NCBI RefSeq assembly: GCF_022919115.1
Contig: NZ_CP095072.1
Location: forward strand, 558,001-622,000
Length of the DNA stretch: 64,000 nucleotides
Reading direction: 5' to 3'
From: Gracilibacillus caseinilyticus
GTDB lineage: Bacteria; Bacillota; Bacilli; Bacillales; Amphibacillaceae
Below, piece by piece: positions 27,477 through 37,016 of this stretch; positions within the stretch are counted from its first letter, which is position 1, and every line of letters starts with the position of its first letter. The notes under the pieces were generated by a model that saw only the letters and a list, made by a program, of their open reading frames with translations, did not search any database and was not told the DNA's origin. Made by a program: the position numbers and the translations under genes.

Positions 27477-28156
27477 GGACGAATCACCTCATCCTTGGCA
27501 ATTCTTCCATCTGCTATCGAAATCACCCGATCTGCTTGTAACGCAATACGCTCATCATGAGTAATCACAATTAATGTCTGATTAAATGTTTTGTTAAACA
27601 TTTTCAGCAGTTCCATGATCTCATCACTATTCTTACTATCTAAGTTACCAGTAGGCTCATCTGCAAGCATAATCGCAGGGTTGCCTATCAATGCCCTACC
27701 AATCGATACCCGCTGCTGTTGACCGCCCGATAGCTGATTTGGCAAATGTGACAAGCGATTACCCAAACCTAGTATAGAGACAATATCGTTAAATTGTTTT
27801 GGATCGACCTTCTGTTGATCCAAAAGTAAAGGCAATGTGATATTTTCTTCAACTGACAAAATAGGAATCAGGTTATAAAACTGATAGATTAAGCCAATTT
27901 GTCTTCTTCGAAAAATGGCTAACTGTGTTTCATTCAACTTGTATATATCTGTATTATCAACAAGAACATTCCCACTTGTTGGACGATCAACACCACCCAG
28001 CAAATGAAGTAAGGTTGATTTTCCCGACCCCGAAGGCCCGATGATCACGACGAATTCTCCCTTTTTCACTGAGAACGACACATCATCCAATGCCTTCACT
28101 GCAGTTTCTCCTTTCCCATACACTTTAGATAAATTGTCTATTTGTAAAATATTCAT
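27473..28156 (-). CDS. ABC transporter ATPase (MacB/LolD/BceA-like)
   Basis: About 227 residues from the ATG at 28156 (GGAGG seven bases upstream). Walker A GPSGSGKSTLLHLLGG, Q-loop, signature NQLSGGQQQRVSIGRAL, Walker B IMLADEPTGNLD and ITHDERIA are all intact. It powers the FtsX-type permease encoded by the overlapping downstream gene. The operon sits next to a two-component system, the layout of antimicrobial-peptide sensing and detoxification modules. With the permease split, the transporter may be inactive. Confidence 0.92.
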   Translation of the reverse strand: MNILQIDNLSKVYGKGETAVKALDDVSFSVKKGEFVVIIGPSGSGKSTLLHLLGGVDRPTSGNVLVDNTDIYKLNETQLAIFRRRQIGLIYQFYNLIPILSVEENITLPLLLDQQKVDPKQFNDIVSILGLGNRLSHLPNQLSGGQQQRVSIGRALIGNPAIMLADEPTGNLDSKNSDEIMELLKMFNKTFNQTLIVITHDERIALQADRVISIADGRIAKDEVIRP

Positions 28157-28280
28157 TCGAATACCTCCATTTGTTTGATGTTGCATTTAGTATATCTATC
28201 TAAAATGACTATGAAGTGACTTTAAAGTGACAATTTAGTCACCTGCCACTTTTCATACGAAAGAAGAAACGCCTTACTAG

Positions 28281-29285
28281 TTAAATGACCTGTTTATAAA
28301 ACTTGATTTGGAAGGTAGTTCCCTTATCAATTTCACTTTTCACTTCAATATCACCTTGCTGATTTGTAATAATGCTATAGGATAAGGCAAGGCCGATTCC
28401 AATGCTATCCTCTCCAGCATTTTTCCCTTTGTAAAACCGTTTAAAAATATAAGGGAGGTCTGCTTTCGGGATTCCTTTACCCGTATCATCGATTATTATT
28501 TCAGTAAATAAGGCGTTTTCTGAAATAGAAATTGAAATGTCGCCACCTTCATCGGTATTTTCAACACAATTTTTCAATATGTTAATCAATGCTTCTGCAG
28601 TCCAATTAAAATCACCAGCAAAAGTAACAGCTTCATCTCCACTTATTTTCAAAGTTTGCTGTTTGATATCCATTGGGATTAATACAGACTCTGATGCCTT
28701 TTTCACCAATTCCTGAACATAAATCGTATCTTTTTTAAACAAAACTGTTCCTGCATCTATTTTTGAAAGTTTTAATAAAGATGAAACAAGCCACTCTATT
28801 CTTTCCAATTGAACACGTATATTTCGGGTGAATTCTTCCCGTTTTGCTTCATTGAGGTTTGGATCGCTTAGTAAATCAGCCATTACCATCATGGAAGTTA
28901 GTGGTGTTTTTAACTGATGTGATATGTCTGAGATGGCATCTGTTAACCTGATTTTCTCTTGTTGTAAATAAGAGCTTTGTTCCGATAGCATTAAGGTAAC
29001 TTTATAAATATCATTTTTCAAAATACTTAACTCTCCCTCATGGTTATCACGGATATCAAGTTTATAATCTCCACTTGATATTTTTCGCAAATAACTAGAA
29101 AGCTTTTCAATTTCACGATACCGCTCTTTGGTAAAATACAAAGAAACGATAAATACTAATGCCGTTACAATCAATAAAAATAATGCTGCCTGGAGTGACA
29201 CAAAAATAGCCATCAGAACCGTTGAACTAAGACAGATAATGGTTTGAGTCAAGACAAATCGTTGGATTTCCCGGTTGCGAAGCAT
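28281..29285 (-). CDS. Sensor histidine kinase next to the ABC transporter
   Basis: 334 residues. Two membrane helices (about residues 10-32 and 34-53) are separated by almost no extracellular loop, as in intramembrane-sensing kinases. HAMP-like linker, phosphoacceptor SHQLKTPLTSM, N-box ILKNCVENT and glycine motifs DTGKGIP and IGIGLALS follow. Kinases of this shape usually sense through the adjacent ABC transporter. The stop leaves about 125 bases to the ATPase gene, which may carry the regulated promoter. The gene starts two bases after the regulator ends. Confidence 0.9.
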   Translation of the reverse strand: MLRNREIQRFVLTQTIICLSSTVLMAIFVSLQAALFLLIVTALVFIVSLYFTKERYREIEKLSSYLRKISSGDYKLDIRDNHEGELSILKNDIYKVTLMLSEQSSYLQQEKIRLTDAISDISHQLKTPLTSMMVMADLLSDPNLNEAKREEFTRNIRVQLERIEWLVSSLLKLSKIDAGTVLFKKDTIYVQELVKKASESVLIPMDIKQQTLKISGDEAVTFAGDFNWTAEALINILKNCVENTDEGGDISISISENALFTEIIIDDTGKGIPKADLPYIFKRFYKGKNAGEDSIGIGLALSYSIITNQQGDIEVKSEIDKGTTFQIKFYKQVI

Positions 29286-29287
29286 TC

Positions 29288-29977
29288 TTACTCACCAACC
29301 TTGTAACCCATGCCACGCACAGTTTTAATTATCGTTGGTCTTTGCGGATTATCTTCCAACTTTTCTCGTAAACGCTTTATATAAACCGTTAGTGTATTGT
29401 CATTAACGAAATCACCAGCCACATCCCAGATTCGCTCTAACAGCTGATTTCTTGTTAACACTTGTCCAATATGATTGGCAAAAATCAAAAACAGACGATA
29501 TTCTAATGCTGTAATCTGAACTTCTTCGCCATTTTTGTAGATCTTTCCTTCTAATGTATTAATTCGGATGTTTTCTATTTCAATAACCGATTTCGGCTGT
29601 GACTGTATTTGCTTATTGTATCTTCTGAAAACAGACTTAATCCGTGATATAAGCTCACGAATACGAAACGGCTTCGTAATATAATCATCCGCTCCCATAT
29701 CAAGCCCCATCACAACATTCACTTCATCATCTAGCGCCGTCAGGAATATAACCGGCTTATCACTCCGATTTTTGACAAACTCACACAATTGATAGCCACT
29801 TCCATCCGGTAGAGATAAATCAAACAAACATAAATCAATTTCATCTAATTTTTCGGTTAAAATGGTTTTTGCTGATTCCGTATTATAACAAAGTTCTGTC
29901 TCATATCCATCCTTTTGCAAAGAGTATTCCAGACCCGATGCAATGGTTTTATCATCTTCCACTAATAAAATTTTCAT
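29288..29977 (-). CDS. OmpR-family response regulator next to the ABC transporter
   Basis: 229 residues from the ATG at 29977, with AGGG nine bases upstream; a GTG at 29986 is possible. Receiver: VEDD, phosphoacceptor Asp in LCLFDLSLPDGSG, FLTAL and ITKPF. Winged helix: VQITALEYRLFLIF and DNTLTVYIKRLREKL. It resembles BceR/GraR-type regulators and forms an operon with the kinase. It likely activates the ABC transporter genes. Confidence 0.9.
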   Translation of the reverse strand: MKILLVEDDKTIASGLEYSLQKDGYETELCYNTESAKTILTEKLDEIDLCLFDLSLPDGSGYQLCEFVKNRSDKPVIFLTALDDEVNVVMGLDMGADDYITKPFRIRELISRIKSVFRRYNKQIQSQPKSVIEIENIRINTLEGKIYKNGEEVQITALEYRLFLIFANHIGQVLTRNQLLERIWDVAGDFVNDNTLTVYIKRLREKLEDNPQRPTIIKTVRGMGYKVGE

Positions 29978-30038
29978 TATGAACACCCTAACATTGGTTT
30001 AGTTACTAAACTGATTGTTTTCTTTTATCACGGCGCTA

Positions 30039-30164
30039 ACCGTCCGTAATACCTCCACTTCAAGATTCGAGAGACAAATAAGAAGCTAAGTGGGGGCTAA
30101 ACGGACGATAACTTCCTGATAAGTTTCGCTAGCAATCAGTGGGGGTCAAAACTCCCACTGATTG
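30039..30164. repeat. Palindromic element of two nested or tandem hairpins
   Basis: CCGTCCGT pairs with ACGGACG around CCTCCACTT/AAGTGGGG (30039-30107), then CAATCAGTGGG and CCCACTGATTG form a clean 11-base stem (30133-30164). It looks like an intergenic repeat unit rather than a simple terminator. Confidence 0.55.
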
Positions 30165-30290
30165 AAGTCTCTCTTTATCATATTTTATTGGGAGCCCTGC
30201 GTCAAAACATCTTGGATTAAATTTACATATAACAAACAGATTCAAGAAAATTTGGCTTAATTTCGTTAACTTAAGCATATATAAAGCTGC

Positions 30291-30585
30291 CTGTAATACG
30301 GATTATGTTAACTAGCTATCTGGTAACTTTGAAATGATTCATGTGCTTGGATACCGCTCCGGCCAACCACTTCGCGTCCTGCGAGGCTGTGCCTGTGTCT
30401 ACAAGTATTGCTCCGAAGCGAGCTTCTTCGGCACAAGACAGCAAAGAAGTAGCACAAGTAGTAGCCCATCTGAAGCCGTTTCCCACAGGACGTGGAGCAT
30501 ATTTCCGGGGCTTTGTTAAGCATATAAAACATGTCAACATTACCACATTGGCATACAGTTCCACTTTACATAATCCGTATTATAA
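30291..30585. repeat. Dispersed inverted-end repeat, copy B
   Basis: Starts CTGTAATACGGATTATGTT and ends ACATAATCCGTATTATAAG, an 18-base imperfect inverted repeat. It shares GGATACCGCTCCGGCCAACC and GGAGCATATTTCCGGGGC with copy A, and CAGTTCCACTTTACATAATCC at the far end is nearly identical to A. Confidence 0.8.
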
Positions 30586-30669
30586 GAACCCACCCTTCCT
30601 CTTGAGCATAATTACTTCTGCAATTTGCCTCTTTATGACTGTACTCGTATACTTAATTTACACATAAAT

Positions 30670-30710
30670 AAGAACCGCTCAAATGTTCCCTGAACTGACG
30701 AGCGGTTCTT
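30670..30710 (-). terminator. Terminator after mupG
   Basis: AAGAACCGCTC pairs with GAGCGGTTCTT; minus-strand T-rich sequence follows. Confidence 0.75.
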
Positions 30711-30728
30711 GCATCTTTCACTTCTATC

Positions 30729-31772
30729 TTAAATATGGACAAATCGTATTTTATCTCCATTTTTCACACAATCGACAAGCGGGACAAACTCTTCTGAGAG
30801 CTTTCCAATAACATTCACTCTTTCATCTTTTGGATAATGTTCACGCATGATTTGTATTTCTCCCGAATAACGCTTATACGCTTCATTATCTATTGTGATG
30901 CTCCCTCTGTTTCTTTCCGTACAGTGCTGTGCTTTTATCGGTTTTCCCTGAGAGGCATAGCTCCTCGATTCCTGCAGTCGCATTAAACCGCTGGGTGAGT
31001 CCACACGGATGGTATACACATGATCGTACAAATATTCAAAATCAGATGCAAACTGTACAGGAAGAGCGATAACTCCGGTTGATCGATAGTCTTCAATCAG
31101 TTGCAGCTGATCATCTGAAATACTGACATCACCGATAAACACCTGATCCACAGAACTGTTCTTGATCAGGTCTAAATAAGCAACATACGGTGGTAATCCT
31201 CGATGTCTCTCAAGGGTTGGAAGACCTTCATAAATCGGACCACGAAGTATACCGTCCCCTGGAATGAATGCCACTACTTGTGGAGATCTGTTTTGCTTGA
31301 TTGCTAGATTGATTGTTGCAAAAAGCTTCCAATCTAACCCTGTTTCCGGTCTTGGATAAAAGTTATGCATGGCGTATATCTGGTGACCTTTAAATGTCAA
31401 TGGAGCATCTGGATATAAAGTGGATGCATTAAAGGCAATTGGCATTTGCTTTGCAACCCTCTTTATTTCCTCTTCGTCAAAACCGTAATCCAGACGGAGC
31501 ACCGAAACTTTCATATCTTCTGCAAACTCTAATAGATCAGGTTGAGCAAAAATCTCTAACGTTTTTGGTGATACATCCGCAATAATATGAAAGCCATACT
31601 GATGCAGCCAGCTACACATATTTTTTGCATTTGTTACATAATCATCATCCAGCTCTTCGGTAATATGAAAGGATGTAAAAATGTAACTGTTGGTTTCCTT
31701 GAGCTTTTCTAGAATCGGTAATTGCGATGTAAAAGTAGAGACGTATACAGAAAGCCCTAGCGGTTTAGGCAT
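30729..31772 (-). CDS. mupG: MupG-like (DUF871) 6-phospho-N-acetylmuramidase
   Basis: About 347 residues from the ATG at 31772 (31781 is an alternative). PLGLSVYVSTF begins a TIM-barrel, with DVSPKTLEIF, LRLDYGFDEEEI, and LEARHNFYPRPETGLDW-like MHNFYPRPETGLDW, diagnostic of the DUF871/MupG family; the C-terminal 110 residues are the usual small beta domain. MupG cleaves MurNAc-6-phosphate-GlcNAc taken up by MurP during recycling of peptidoglycan. It overlaps or abuts the murP remnant, so they formed one operon; murQ and murR are not seen nearby. Confidence 0.87.
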   Translation of the reverse strand: MPKPLGLSVYVSTFTSQLPILEKLKETNSYIFTSFHITEELDDDYVTNAKNMCSWLHQYGFHIIADVSPKTLEIFAQPDLLEFAEDMKVSVLRLDYGFDEEEIKRVAKQMPIAFNASTLYPDAPLTFKGHQIYAMHNFYPRPETGLDWKLFATINLAIKQNRSPQVVAFIPGDGILRGPIYEGLPTLERHRGLPPYVAYLDLIKNSSVDQVFIGDVSISDDQLQLIEDYRSTGVIALPVQFASDFEYLYDHVYTIRVDSPSGLMRLQESRSYASQGKPIKAQHCTERNRGSITIDNEAYKRYSGEIQIMREHYPKDERVNVIGKLSEEFVPLVDCVKNGDKIRFVHI

Positions 31773-32585
31773 TGGCAACATCTTCTTTTTTAATAAATAG
31801 CCGTGTAATAATGAAACCACCTGTATACGCGATCAAAATACCGATCACATAATGAATCATTTTGTCTGCTTGCATTAAAGGAACCGCCACCAATCCAGAA
31901 GGACCCCAGGCATTCGCCATGACATGCATCATCATCACGTATGCTCCACCAAAGCCAGCTCCCAAGCCCGCGGTAATAAATGGTTTCCCTAGTGGTAAAG
32001 TAACACCGTAAATCAAAGGCTCCCCAATACCAAGAATTCCAGCTGGTAACGCACCCGCTATAATTTGCTTCATTCGCTGGTTCCCTACTTTTTTACAAAT
32101 TAAATAAATAGCGATAGATGCACCGACCTGTCCTGCACCTGTCATCGCCAGTACTGGGAAGAGTGAAACACCCCCAAGTACGTCTAATTGAATCGCGTAA
32201 ATGGGAATTAAGCCGTGATGCAGTCCTAGTAAGACCATTGGTAAGAATACAGCAGACAGAATATAACCTGAAATAATACTAACGATTGTGTTATCAGAAC
32301 CAATGATGACACTCAGTCCACTAACCAGCCAATCAGAGAATATCCCAGATACAGGCATAATAATGAAGACAAAGATGGCTACTGTGATAAGCAGTGTCAC
32401 TACAGGGGTAACAATTAAATCTAATACATCAGGCACTTTCTTACGGATCATTTTTTCTAATTTAGCTAATATAAAAACTCCCAGAATGACACCGATAATC
32501 CCACCTTTCCCTGTGGTTAAGATCGAATTCAACGGTTCATCCGCATCATAAAGTCCGAACAATTGGGAAAGATCTACAAAATGAG
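31765..32585 (-). pseudogene. murP: murP-type PTS EIIC gene, N-terminus lost at an IS110 junction
   Basis: About 270 residues of the C-terminal part of a glucose/MurNAc-type PTS EIIC: LTTGKGGIIGVILGVF, PVSGIFSDWL, LGLHHGLIPIYAIQLD, MTGAGQVGASIAIY, and GIGEPLIYGVTLPLGKPF with the conserved GEP substrate motif. The N-terminal EIIB domain with its phosphorylated Cys and the first helices are missing: upstream DNA is IS110 transposase sequence from about 32585. The truncated protein cannot phosphorylate sugar itself. The mupG gene follows in the same direction, supporting a MurNAc substrate. Confidence 0.82.
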
Positions 32586-33487
32586 GCAACCGTTATTTCG
32601 CCTATTCCGTTTATATCTGTCATTTCTTTCACACCAGGAATCGGTCTAATTAATTCTTTTACCATGTCCAACACTTCATTTATCTTTTGATGGAGGAGGG
32701 CATATTGATCCATCAAGGTGTGGATTTTCACCCTCGCCATCCTTCTTCCTTCTTTGATCCCCACAGATTCACTTGATACTTCTTTTAGATGGCGGATCTT
32801 TTTTAATCCAATTCCTCGTTTCACTTCTTTGCGCATTTCTAGTAGAAGGCGTTCTTCATCCATTTTGGCTACCTCTTCCGGGAATAATCCCAGCTTCAAT
32901 AGTTGAATCGATGCTTTTCCTTCCCAATTCGCAAAGACTTTCGTATATTCTGGATAATACCGATCCAACCATTGATGAACACGCCCTTGAACAGCTTGAA
33001 GATCTTTCATTAACTGCTCATACATATTCATCCCTTCCCGAAGATCTGCATAAATGGCTTCTGGTAAGTGCGGATCAGCGTAGCGTCCATCTTGAATCAA
33101 GCGCGAAATCACTCGAGCGTCTTTTACATCATTCTTCGTTGGTGAATTATCATCCAGCTCTTTTGACTTCTTCACATGTGCTGGATTAACAACTACAACT
33201 TTATATTGCTTTTCCATTAACCAATAGGCGAATGGCAGCCAATAGTGGCCGGTAGGCTCCATACCGATGATCCAATCACTTTTATTGTGCTGCCCCGCTA
33301 ACTCTTTTCTCCAACACTCAAATCGTTGGAAGCCTTCCAAACTATTGTCAAAATACAGCACTTTTCCAAATTGTATGCCTCGGTAATCTTGAGCGCGAGC
33401 AACATGCCTTTCTTTGGCTATATCCACTCCAATAATCAAAGTTTGTTCAGACAGTTGTAATATCTTTTCATTTTGTTTATAATGCAT
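32546..33487 (-). pseudogene. IS110-family transposase, C-terminally truncated
   Basis: Start ATG at 33487 follows AAGGAGG. The DEDD-type N-terminal domain is intact: TLIIGVDIAKERHVARAQD with catalytic Asp, GMEPTGHYW with Glu, and NPAHVKKSKELDDNSPTKNDVKDARVIS carrying the Asp pair. The Transposase_20 half begins at LIRPIPGVKEMTDINGIGEI but breaks off after about 10 residues, where the frame passes into murP sequence as CRSFPIVRTL. Roughly 100 C-terminal residues with the essential Ser are missing, so it should be inactive. Confidence 0.85.
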
Positions 33488-33580
33488 GATAGTCCTCCTT
33501 GGTTTATTTAAGGGTCCTTTTTGCTGATCAGCTCTGGACACCTCGTATCATACCAAGGGGGCTTTTTTTATTCAATCCTC
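32585..33580 (-). mobile_element. IS110-family element, truncated at its 3' end
   Basis: The transposase gene runs from ATG 33487 into murP sequence near 32585. IS110 elements have no long terminal inverted repeats, so the outer boundary (about 33580) is a guess. The lost 3' end means it is probably immobile. Confidence 0.75.
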
Positions 33581-33622
33581 ATTTTGCTTTATTACAGGAA
33601 TGCTTTCCTAACGTATAAAAAA

Positions 33623-33650
33623 GACTACCTCCTTTTGTTAGGAGGTAGTT
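33623..33650 (-). terminator. Terminator after the leucine dehydrogenase-type gene
   Basis: AACTACCTCC/GGAGGTAGTT arms around an 8-base loop, followed by T-rich DNA toward lower coordinates. Confidence 0.8.
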
Positions 33651-33663
33651 TACGTATATGTGC

Positions 33664-34758
33664 TTATCTACGGCTTAAAATATGATGTCCTTTTTGCAAA
33701 AATTGACTCCTGGAAATTCTCATGCGCTCAATTCTTTCCTCTGCTAAGCGATCTGCTGCTTTATATGTTGGGATATTGTCACGCTTTGCAATGTCAATAA
33801 CTTGTGAGATATTATCATAAATCGATTCTACCTTCTTCAATGCTCTTTCTCTGTTGTATCCAGAAAGTTCATCGGCCACATTAATAACTCCACCTGCATT
33901 AATTACATAATCAGGCGCATAAACAATGCCCATTTCATGAATAAAGTCTCCATGTCGATTATCTTTTAATTGGTTATTTGCTGCACCTGCAATTACTTTT
34001 GCCTTTAGTTTTGGAATGGTTTGATCGTTTATCGTTGCCCCTAGTGCACATGGTGCATAAATATCACACTCTACTCCATATATATCATCTGGTTCGACCG
34101 CTTTAGCATTAAAATCTTTAACCGCCCGATTAACAGCGTCTTTGTTGATATCTGTTACAATTAGCTGAGCTCCTTCTTCATGAAGGTATTTACACAGGTT
34201 ATATGCAACATTCCCCACTCCTTGCACAGCAACAACCTTTCCTTCAAGACAATCCGTACCAAACGCTTCCTTCGCCGCAGCTTTCATTCCACGATATACA
34301 CCATAAGCAGTTACTGGAGAAGGATTCCCTGAAGAACCAAATGCAGGCGATATTCCTGTGACATAATCTGTTTCTTCGTGGATTAGATCCATATCAGCAA
34401 CAGTCGTTCCAACGTCCTCTGCCGTAATGTATCGTCCATCCAATCCTTGAATGTAACGACCAAATGCACGGAACATTTCCTCATTTTTATCTTTATGTGG
34501 GTCACCTATAATTACAGTTTTTCCTCCACCAAGGTTTAATCCTGCTACAGCGTTTTTATACGTCATGCCACGTGATAAACGAAGCGCATCCTCAATTGCT
34601 TCTTCCTCTGAATTGTATGTCCACATACGCGTCCCACCTAATGCAGGTCCTAAGGTTGTATCGTGGATAGCAATAATTGCTTTTAAACCAGATTGTTTTT
34701 CCTGACAGAATATCAATTGTTCGTAGTCATACTGTTCCATGTAGTTAAAAAATTCCAT
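33664..34758 (-). CDS. Leucine (Leu/Val/Phe-type) dehydrogenase
   Basis: 364 residues, the usual length. ALGGTRMW and [11 protein letters not shown] carry the substrate-binding and catalytic Lys residues of the amino acid dehydrogenase family, and [31 protein letters not shown] is the NAD-binding Rossmann GxGxxG (first part VQGVGNVA). It reversibly deaminates branched-chain amino acids to 2-oxo acids with NAD+. The B. subtilis homologue is bcd (yqiT) in the bkd operon; here it stands alone between an IS110 scar and mobile debris, so it has been relocated or lost its operon. Confidence 0.9.
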   Translation of the reverse strand: MEFFNYMEQYDYEQLIFCQEKQSGLKAIIAIHDTTLGPALGGTRMWTYNSEEEAIEDALRLSRGMTYKNAVAGLNLGGGKTVIIGDPHKDKNEEMFRAFGRYIQGLDGRYITAEDVGTTVADMDLIHEETDYVTGISPAFGSSGNPSPVTAYGVYRGMKAAAKEAFGTDCLEGKVVAVQGVGNVAYNLCKYLHEEGAQLIVTDINKDAVNRAVKDFNAKAVEPDDIYGVECDIYAPCALGATINDQTIPKLKAKVIAGAANNQLKDNRHGDFIHEMGIVYAPDYVINAGGVINVADELSGYNRERALKKVESIYDNISQVIDIAKRDNIPTYKAADRLAEERIERMRISRSQFLQKGHHILSRR

Positions 34759-35367
34759 GTTGTGTCTCCTTTATGTTTACTTTACGATGAACCAAGAACT
34801 AACCTTTATAAATAACGCATTCGTTATGCGAGTCCATTCAGCTAGTAGTTAATATGATTGGCGCTTTTCGCCTGTTATCATTGCTCCTATTTTTGCGTTC
34901 CAATTGGAATCCTCTATTCAATTTGTTATTTATCTTTCTATATTATGAGCAAATCTCATTTTGTATATTTGATGCCAATCTCTTTATTTTATCCTAATCT
35001 GGCACCCGATTCCACCATATACTATAGGGGACCGTCAAAAATTATTAAGGTGCTTTTATTATAGGCGAACAAAAAATGGCCACCTATGCTTTTGTTAAAA
35101 TAAGTGACGTGGTTTTTCCAGTGCTCATAATTTTTATGTACATCTGTATTGCTAGTACCTGAATAAGTAGGATCATTAATAAGTGCAAAAAGACATACCA
35201 CTTTAACTTTTGATAAAACTTAATTGACTAGGGAAGAGGTATGTACAATATGATAACCAATAATCCCCCAAAAAAACAACTAGCATTCACAGATACCACA
35301 TGCAAAGCCGGAACATTAGAATTAAAGTATGTTAATATAGATTACTAAATAACCAAAAGAGGGTTTT
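34759..35367. other. Gene-free stretch at the edge of mobile debris
   Basis: Holds the promoter region of the dehydrogenase, an orphan coding fragment at 35022-35186 and a weak 32-codon frame (ATG about 35250). Nothing else is convincing. Confidence 0.5.
35022..35186 (-). pseudogene. Orphan C-terminal coding fragment, family unknown
   Basis: The frame ALINDPTYSGTSNTDVHKNY, then EHWKNHVTYFNKSIGGHFLF and AYNKSTLIIFDGPL-stop has protein-like composition (aromatic and charged residues evenly spread) but no start or RBS. It is probably the tail of a gene lost by deletion. I do not recognise the family. Confidence 0.35.
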
Positions 35368-35370
35368 ATG

Positions 35371-35664
35371 ATGAAAAAATTATTTTCTTGTAATCACAAA
35401 GGAAGCGCAAATTTTAATGAAGATACAGTAGGTCACTATCAAAATGTAGCCTGGGTAATTGATGGAGCAACGCCGCTTTTTTTCAATCAATATTTATCAG
35501 AAGAAAACGATGTAGTGTGGTTCGTGCAACAAATAAATGAACAGTTACCACGTTTCATCACAGACGATAGATCCTTAGAAGAGATCCTAATCAATGTATT
35601 AGAACAAGTAAGACACCCCTCTAAACTAATAGTTTATTGCATTTTAACTCATTTGGTCATTTAA
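35371..35664 (+). pseudogene. Truncated PP2C-type phosphatase N-terminus
   Basis: 97 residues from the ATG at 35371 (AGAGGG upstream). CNHKGSANFNEDTVGHYQN and AWVIDGATPL are the metal-binding N-terminal motifs of PP2C-like proteins found in mobile or accessory islands. Homology stops around residue 85 (EQVRHP), after which the frame is junk, so about two thirds is lost. The remaining metal-binding motifs are absent and it should be inactive. Confidence 0.7.
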
Positions 35665-35736
35665 TTCGATTACTACCCGCTTACCATCTACAAGTACCTC
35701 AATAATGCAAATAATTATATTGAAAATCTTTATCAT
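35644..35736 (-). CDS. Possible 30-residue small protein
   Basis: ATG at 35736 follows AGGAG (35746-35750) by nine bases and encodes MIKIFNIIICIIEVLVDGKR then VVIELNDQMS. It overlaps the end of the PP2C relic on the opposite strand. It could be a genuine small ORF with a hydrophobic start or the leftover of a larger gene. No homologue is recognised. Confidence 0.3.
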   Translation of the reverse strand: MIKIFNIIICIIEVLVDGKRVVIELNDQMS

Positions 35737-36079
35737 ATATCATCGCTCCTTTATTTCTAACAACTATTGATTTTATTATAAAAAATAATGGAGGTCGTAA
35801 CCATCGAATTTTATTAAATAGATATTACATTTTTGTAAGATACGATAAAACTTTGTCTAATATAATTAGTGTTGCCTAATCAACAACGGATTAGGTTATA
35901 TGTTGAGTCTGCTTTTTGACACCTTATTATTGTTTAGTCATATATACATCTTTTTATAGGCAAACCCTAAACTTACATTATTCTCAAAAAATTTAATACA
36001 ACCATCTGCATAATTATTATTATATATACATATTTCGTTAGTATCGCTAAGGAAAAGACATACAGTGGTTGCATTATCC
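35737..36079. other. AT-rich intergenic stretch
   Basis: No supported gene. A small hairpin CCTAATC/GATTAGG lies near 35875-35900. Confidence 0.5.
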
Positions 36080-36725
36080 TTAATACCCATACCACCACAG
36101 ACCAAGAATGTCTTTCTTTCCTTCCATGGTATAGCCTAACATGGTATAAACAGCGTATTTCTTTGTTTCGTAGTCATTACGTATCATCGTATAAAGGCAA
36201 TCTACAAATACAAAGGGATAACAGTTGCTTAAAGGGCGACTTTGCCACTCTTCTAAGTCAGGAAGCACTGTATCGGTAATGTCGGATATCATGTCATGAG
36301 ACACAGAGAAGCCGTAGATATCTTCGACAGTGGATGATATATCCCGCCCGCTGAGACATTCCTCTTGCATACATGGAGATCACTTTCTCCTCGATGGCAG
36401 AAACATCTCTTCTACGCTTTGGAATAAATTGGGGTTCAAATGAACCGTCACGATCACTAGGTACGGCAATATTCACTTCTCCAGCTGTCGTTTTGACTGT
36501 CTTTTTTCCATACACGTTCCGTCTATTATTGGTTTCTTTTTCCCTCTTATCATTCGATTCATAGTCCATATGATGATGCATTTCACCTTTTAACATCGAT
36601 TCAAACATAGGTCCAAATATGTCTTTTAATGCTTCTTGCATATCTTCCACAGACTTTGGTTGATACTGTTCAATAATCTTGTTAGCTAATTCTACGGAGT
36701 TAGGATCTCTTTTAGGTTTACCCAT
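36080..36725 (-). pseudogene. IS256-family transposase remnant (frameshifted and truncated)
   Basis: Start ATG at 36725 with AAGGAG upstream. MGKPKRDPNSVELANKIIEQ, then FGPMFESMLKGEMHHHMDYE, NRRNVYGKKTVKTTAGEVNI and SFEPQFIPKRRRDVSAIEEK form the N-terminus of an IS256 (mutator-type) transposase. The frame shifts at MYARGMSQR, continues in another frame as DISSTVEDIYGFSVSHDMIS, and reaches the catalytic region VDCLYTMIRND (consensus DALYVKIR) and KKDILGLW before breaking off at 36080. The C-terminal half is absent. Inactive. Confidence 0.85.
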
Positions 36726-36772
36726 TTCAAACACTCCTTTAGCTTTATAGTTATTATTCTACCAAATAAAAA

Positions 36773-36815
36773 ACTGTGTGAGTAAGAAACCGTATGCATT
36801 TCTTACTTACACAGT
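36773..36815 (-). terminator. Hairpin terminator after an orphan gene fragment
   Basis: CTGTGT-AGTAAGAAA and TTTCTTACT-ACACAG arms surround a 9-base loop; the minus strand continues with TTTTTTATTTGG. Confidence 0.7.
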
Positions 36816-37000
36816 TAATATTACACTCCCCGCTTTTATTGAACTTTTCTTCACATACTTGTTAACTTGATCTTCCCATTCCCATCCATCTTCTTTTACT
36901 TTTCTTTCTGCTTCTTCTTCAGACAAGTCAACATATTTTTCATTATAAATAACGTACTTTTTGAAAGGTACTTTCAATTTGTTTTTATAATTCTTTTCAG
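36807..37000 (-). pseudogene. Orphan C-terminal gene fragment with its terminator, family unknown
   Basis: About 62 codons in frame: NYKNKLKVPFKKYVIYNEKY, VDLSEEEAERKVKEDGWEWE, DQVNKYVKKSSIKAGSVILTV-stop. There is no start; a TGA precedes it in frame. The stop sits inside the following terminator stem. The sequence is clearly protein-like, rich in Lys/Glu, but I do not recognise it. Confidence 0.4.
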
Positions 37001-37016
37001 TTCATTCACTCCCTTG

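Larger units (their letters stand above)
29987..30728. other. Gene-free stretch with palindromes and repeat copy B
   Basis: 742 bases without a supported gene. It holds a nested palindromic element (30039-30164), the dispersed repeat at 30291-30585 and a terminator at 30670-30710. Short frames inside the repeat are not credible genes. Confidence 0.6.

Noticed and set aside
30308..30667. Overlapping frames of 60-108 codons
   Set aside because: Entirely within repeat copy B, conserved as DNA rather than protein.
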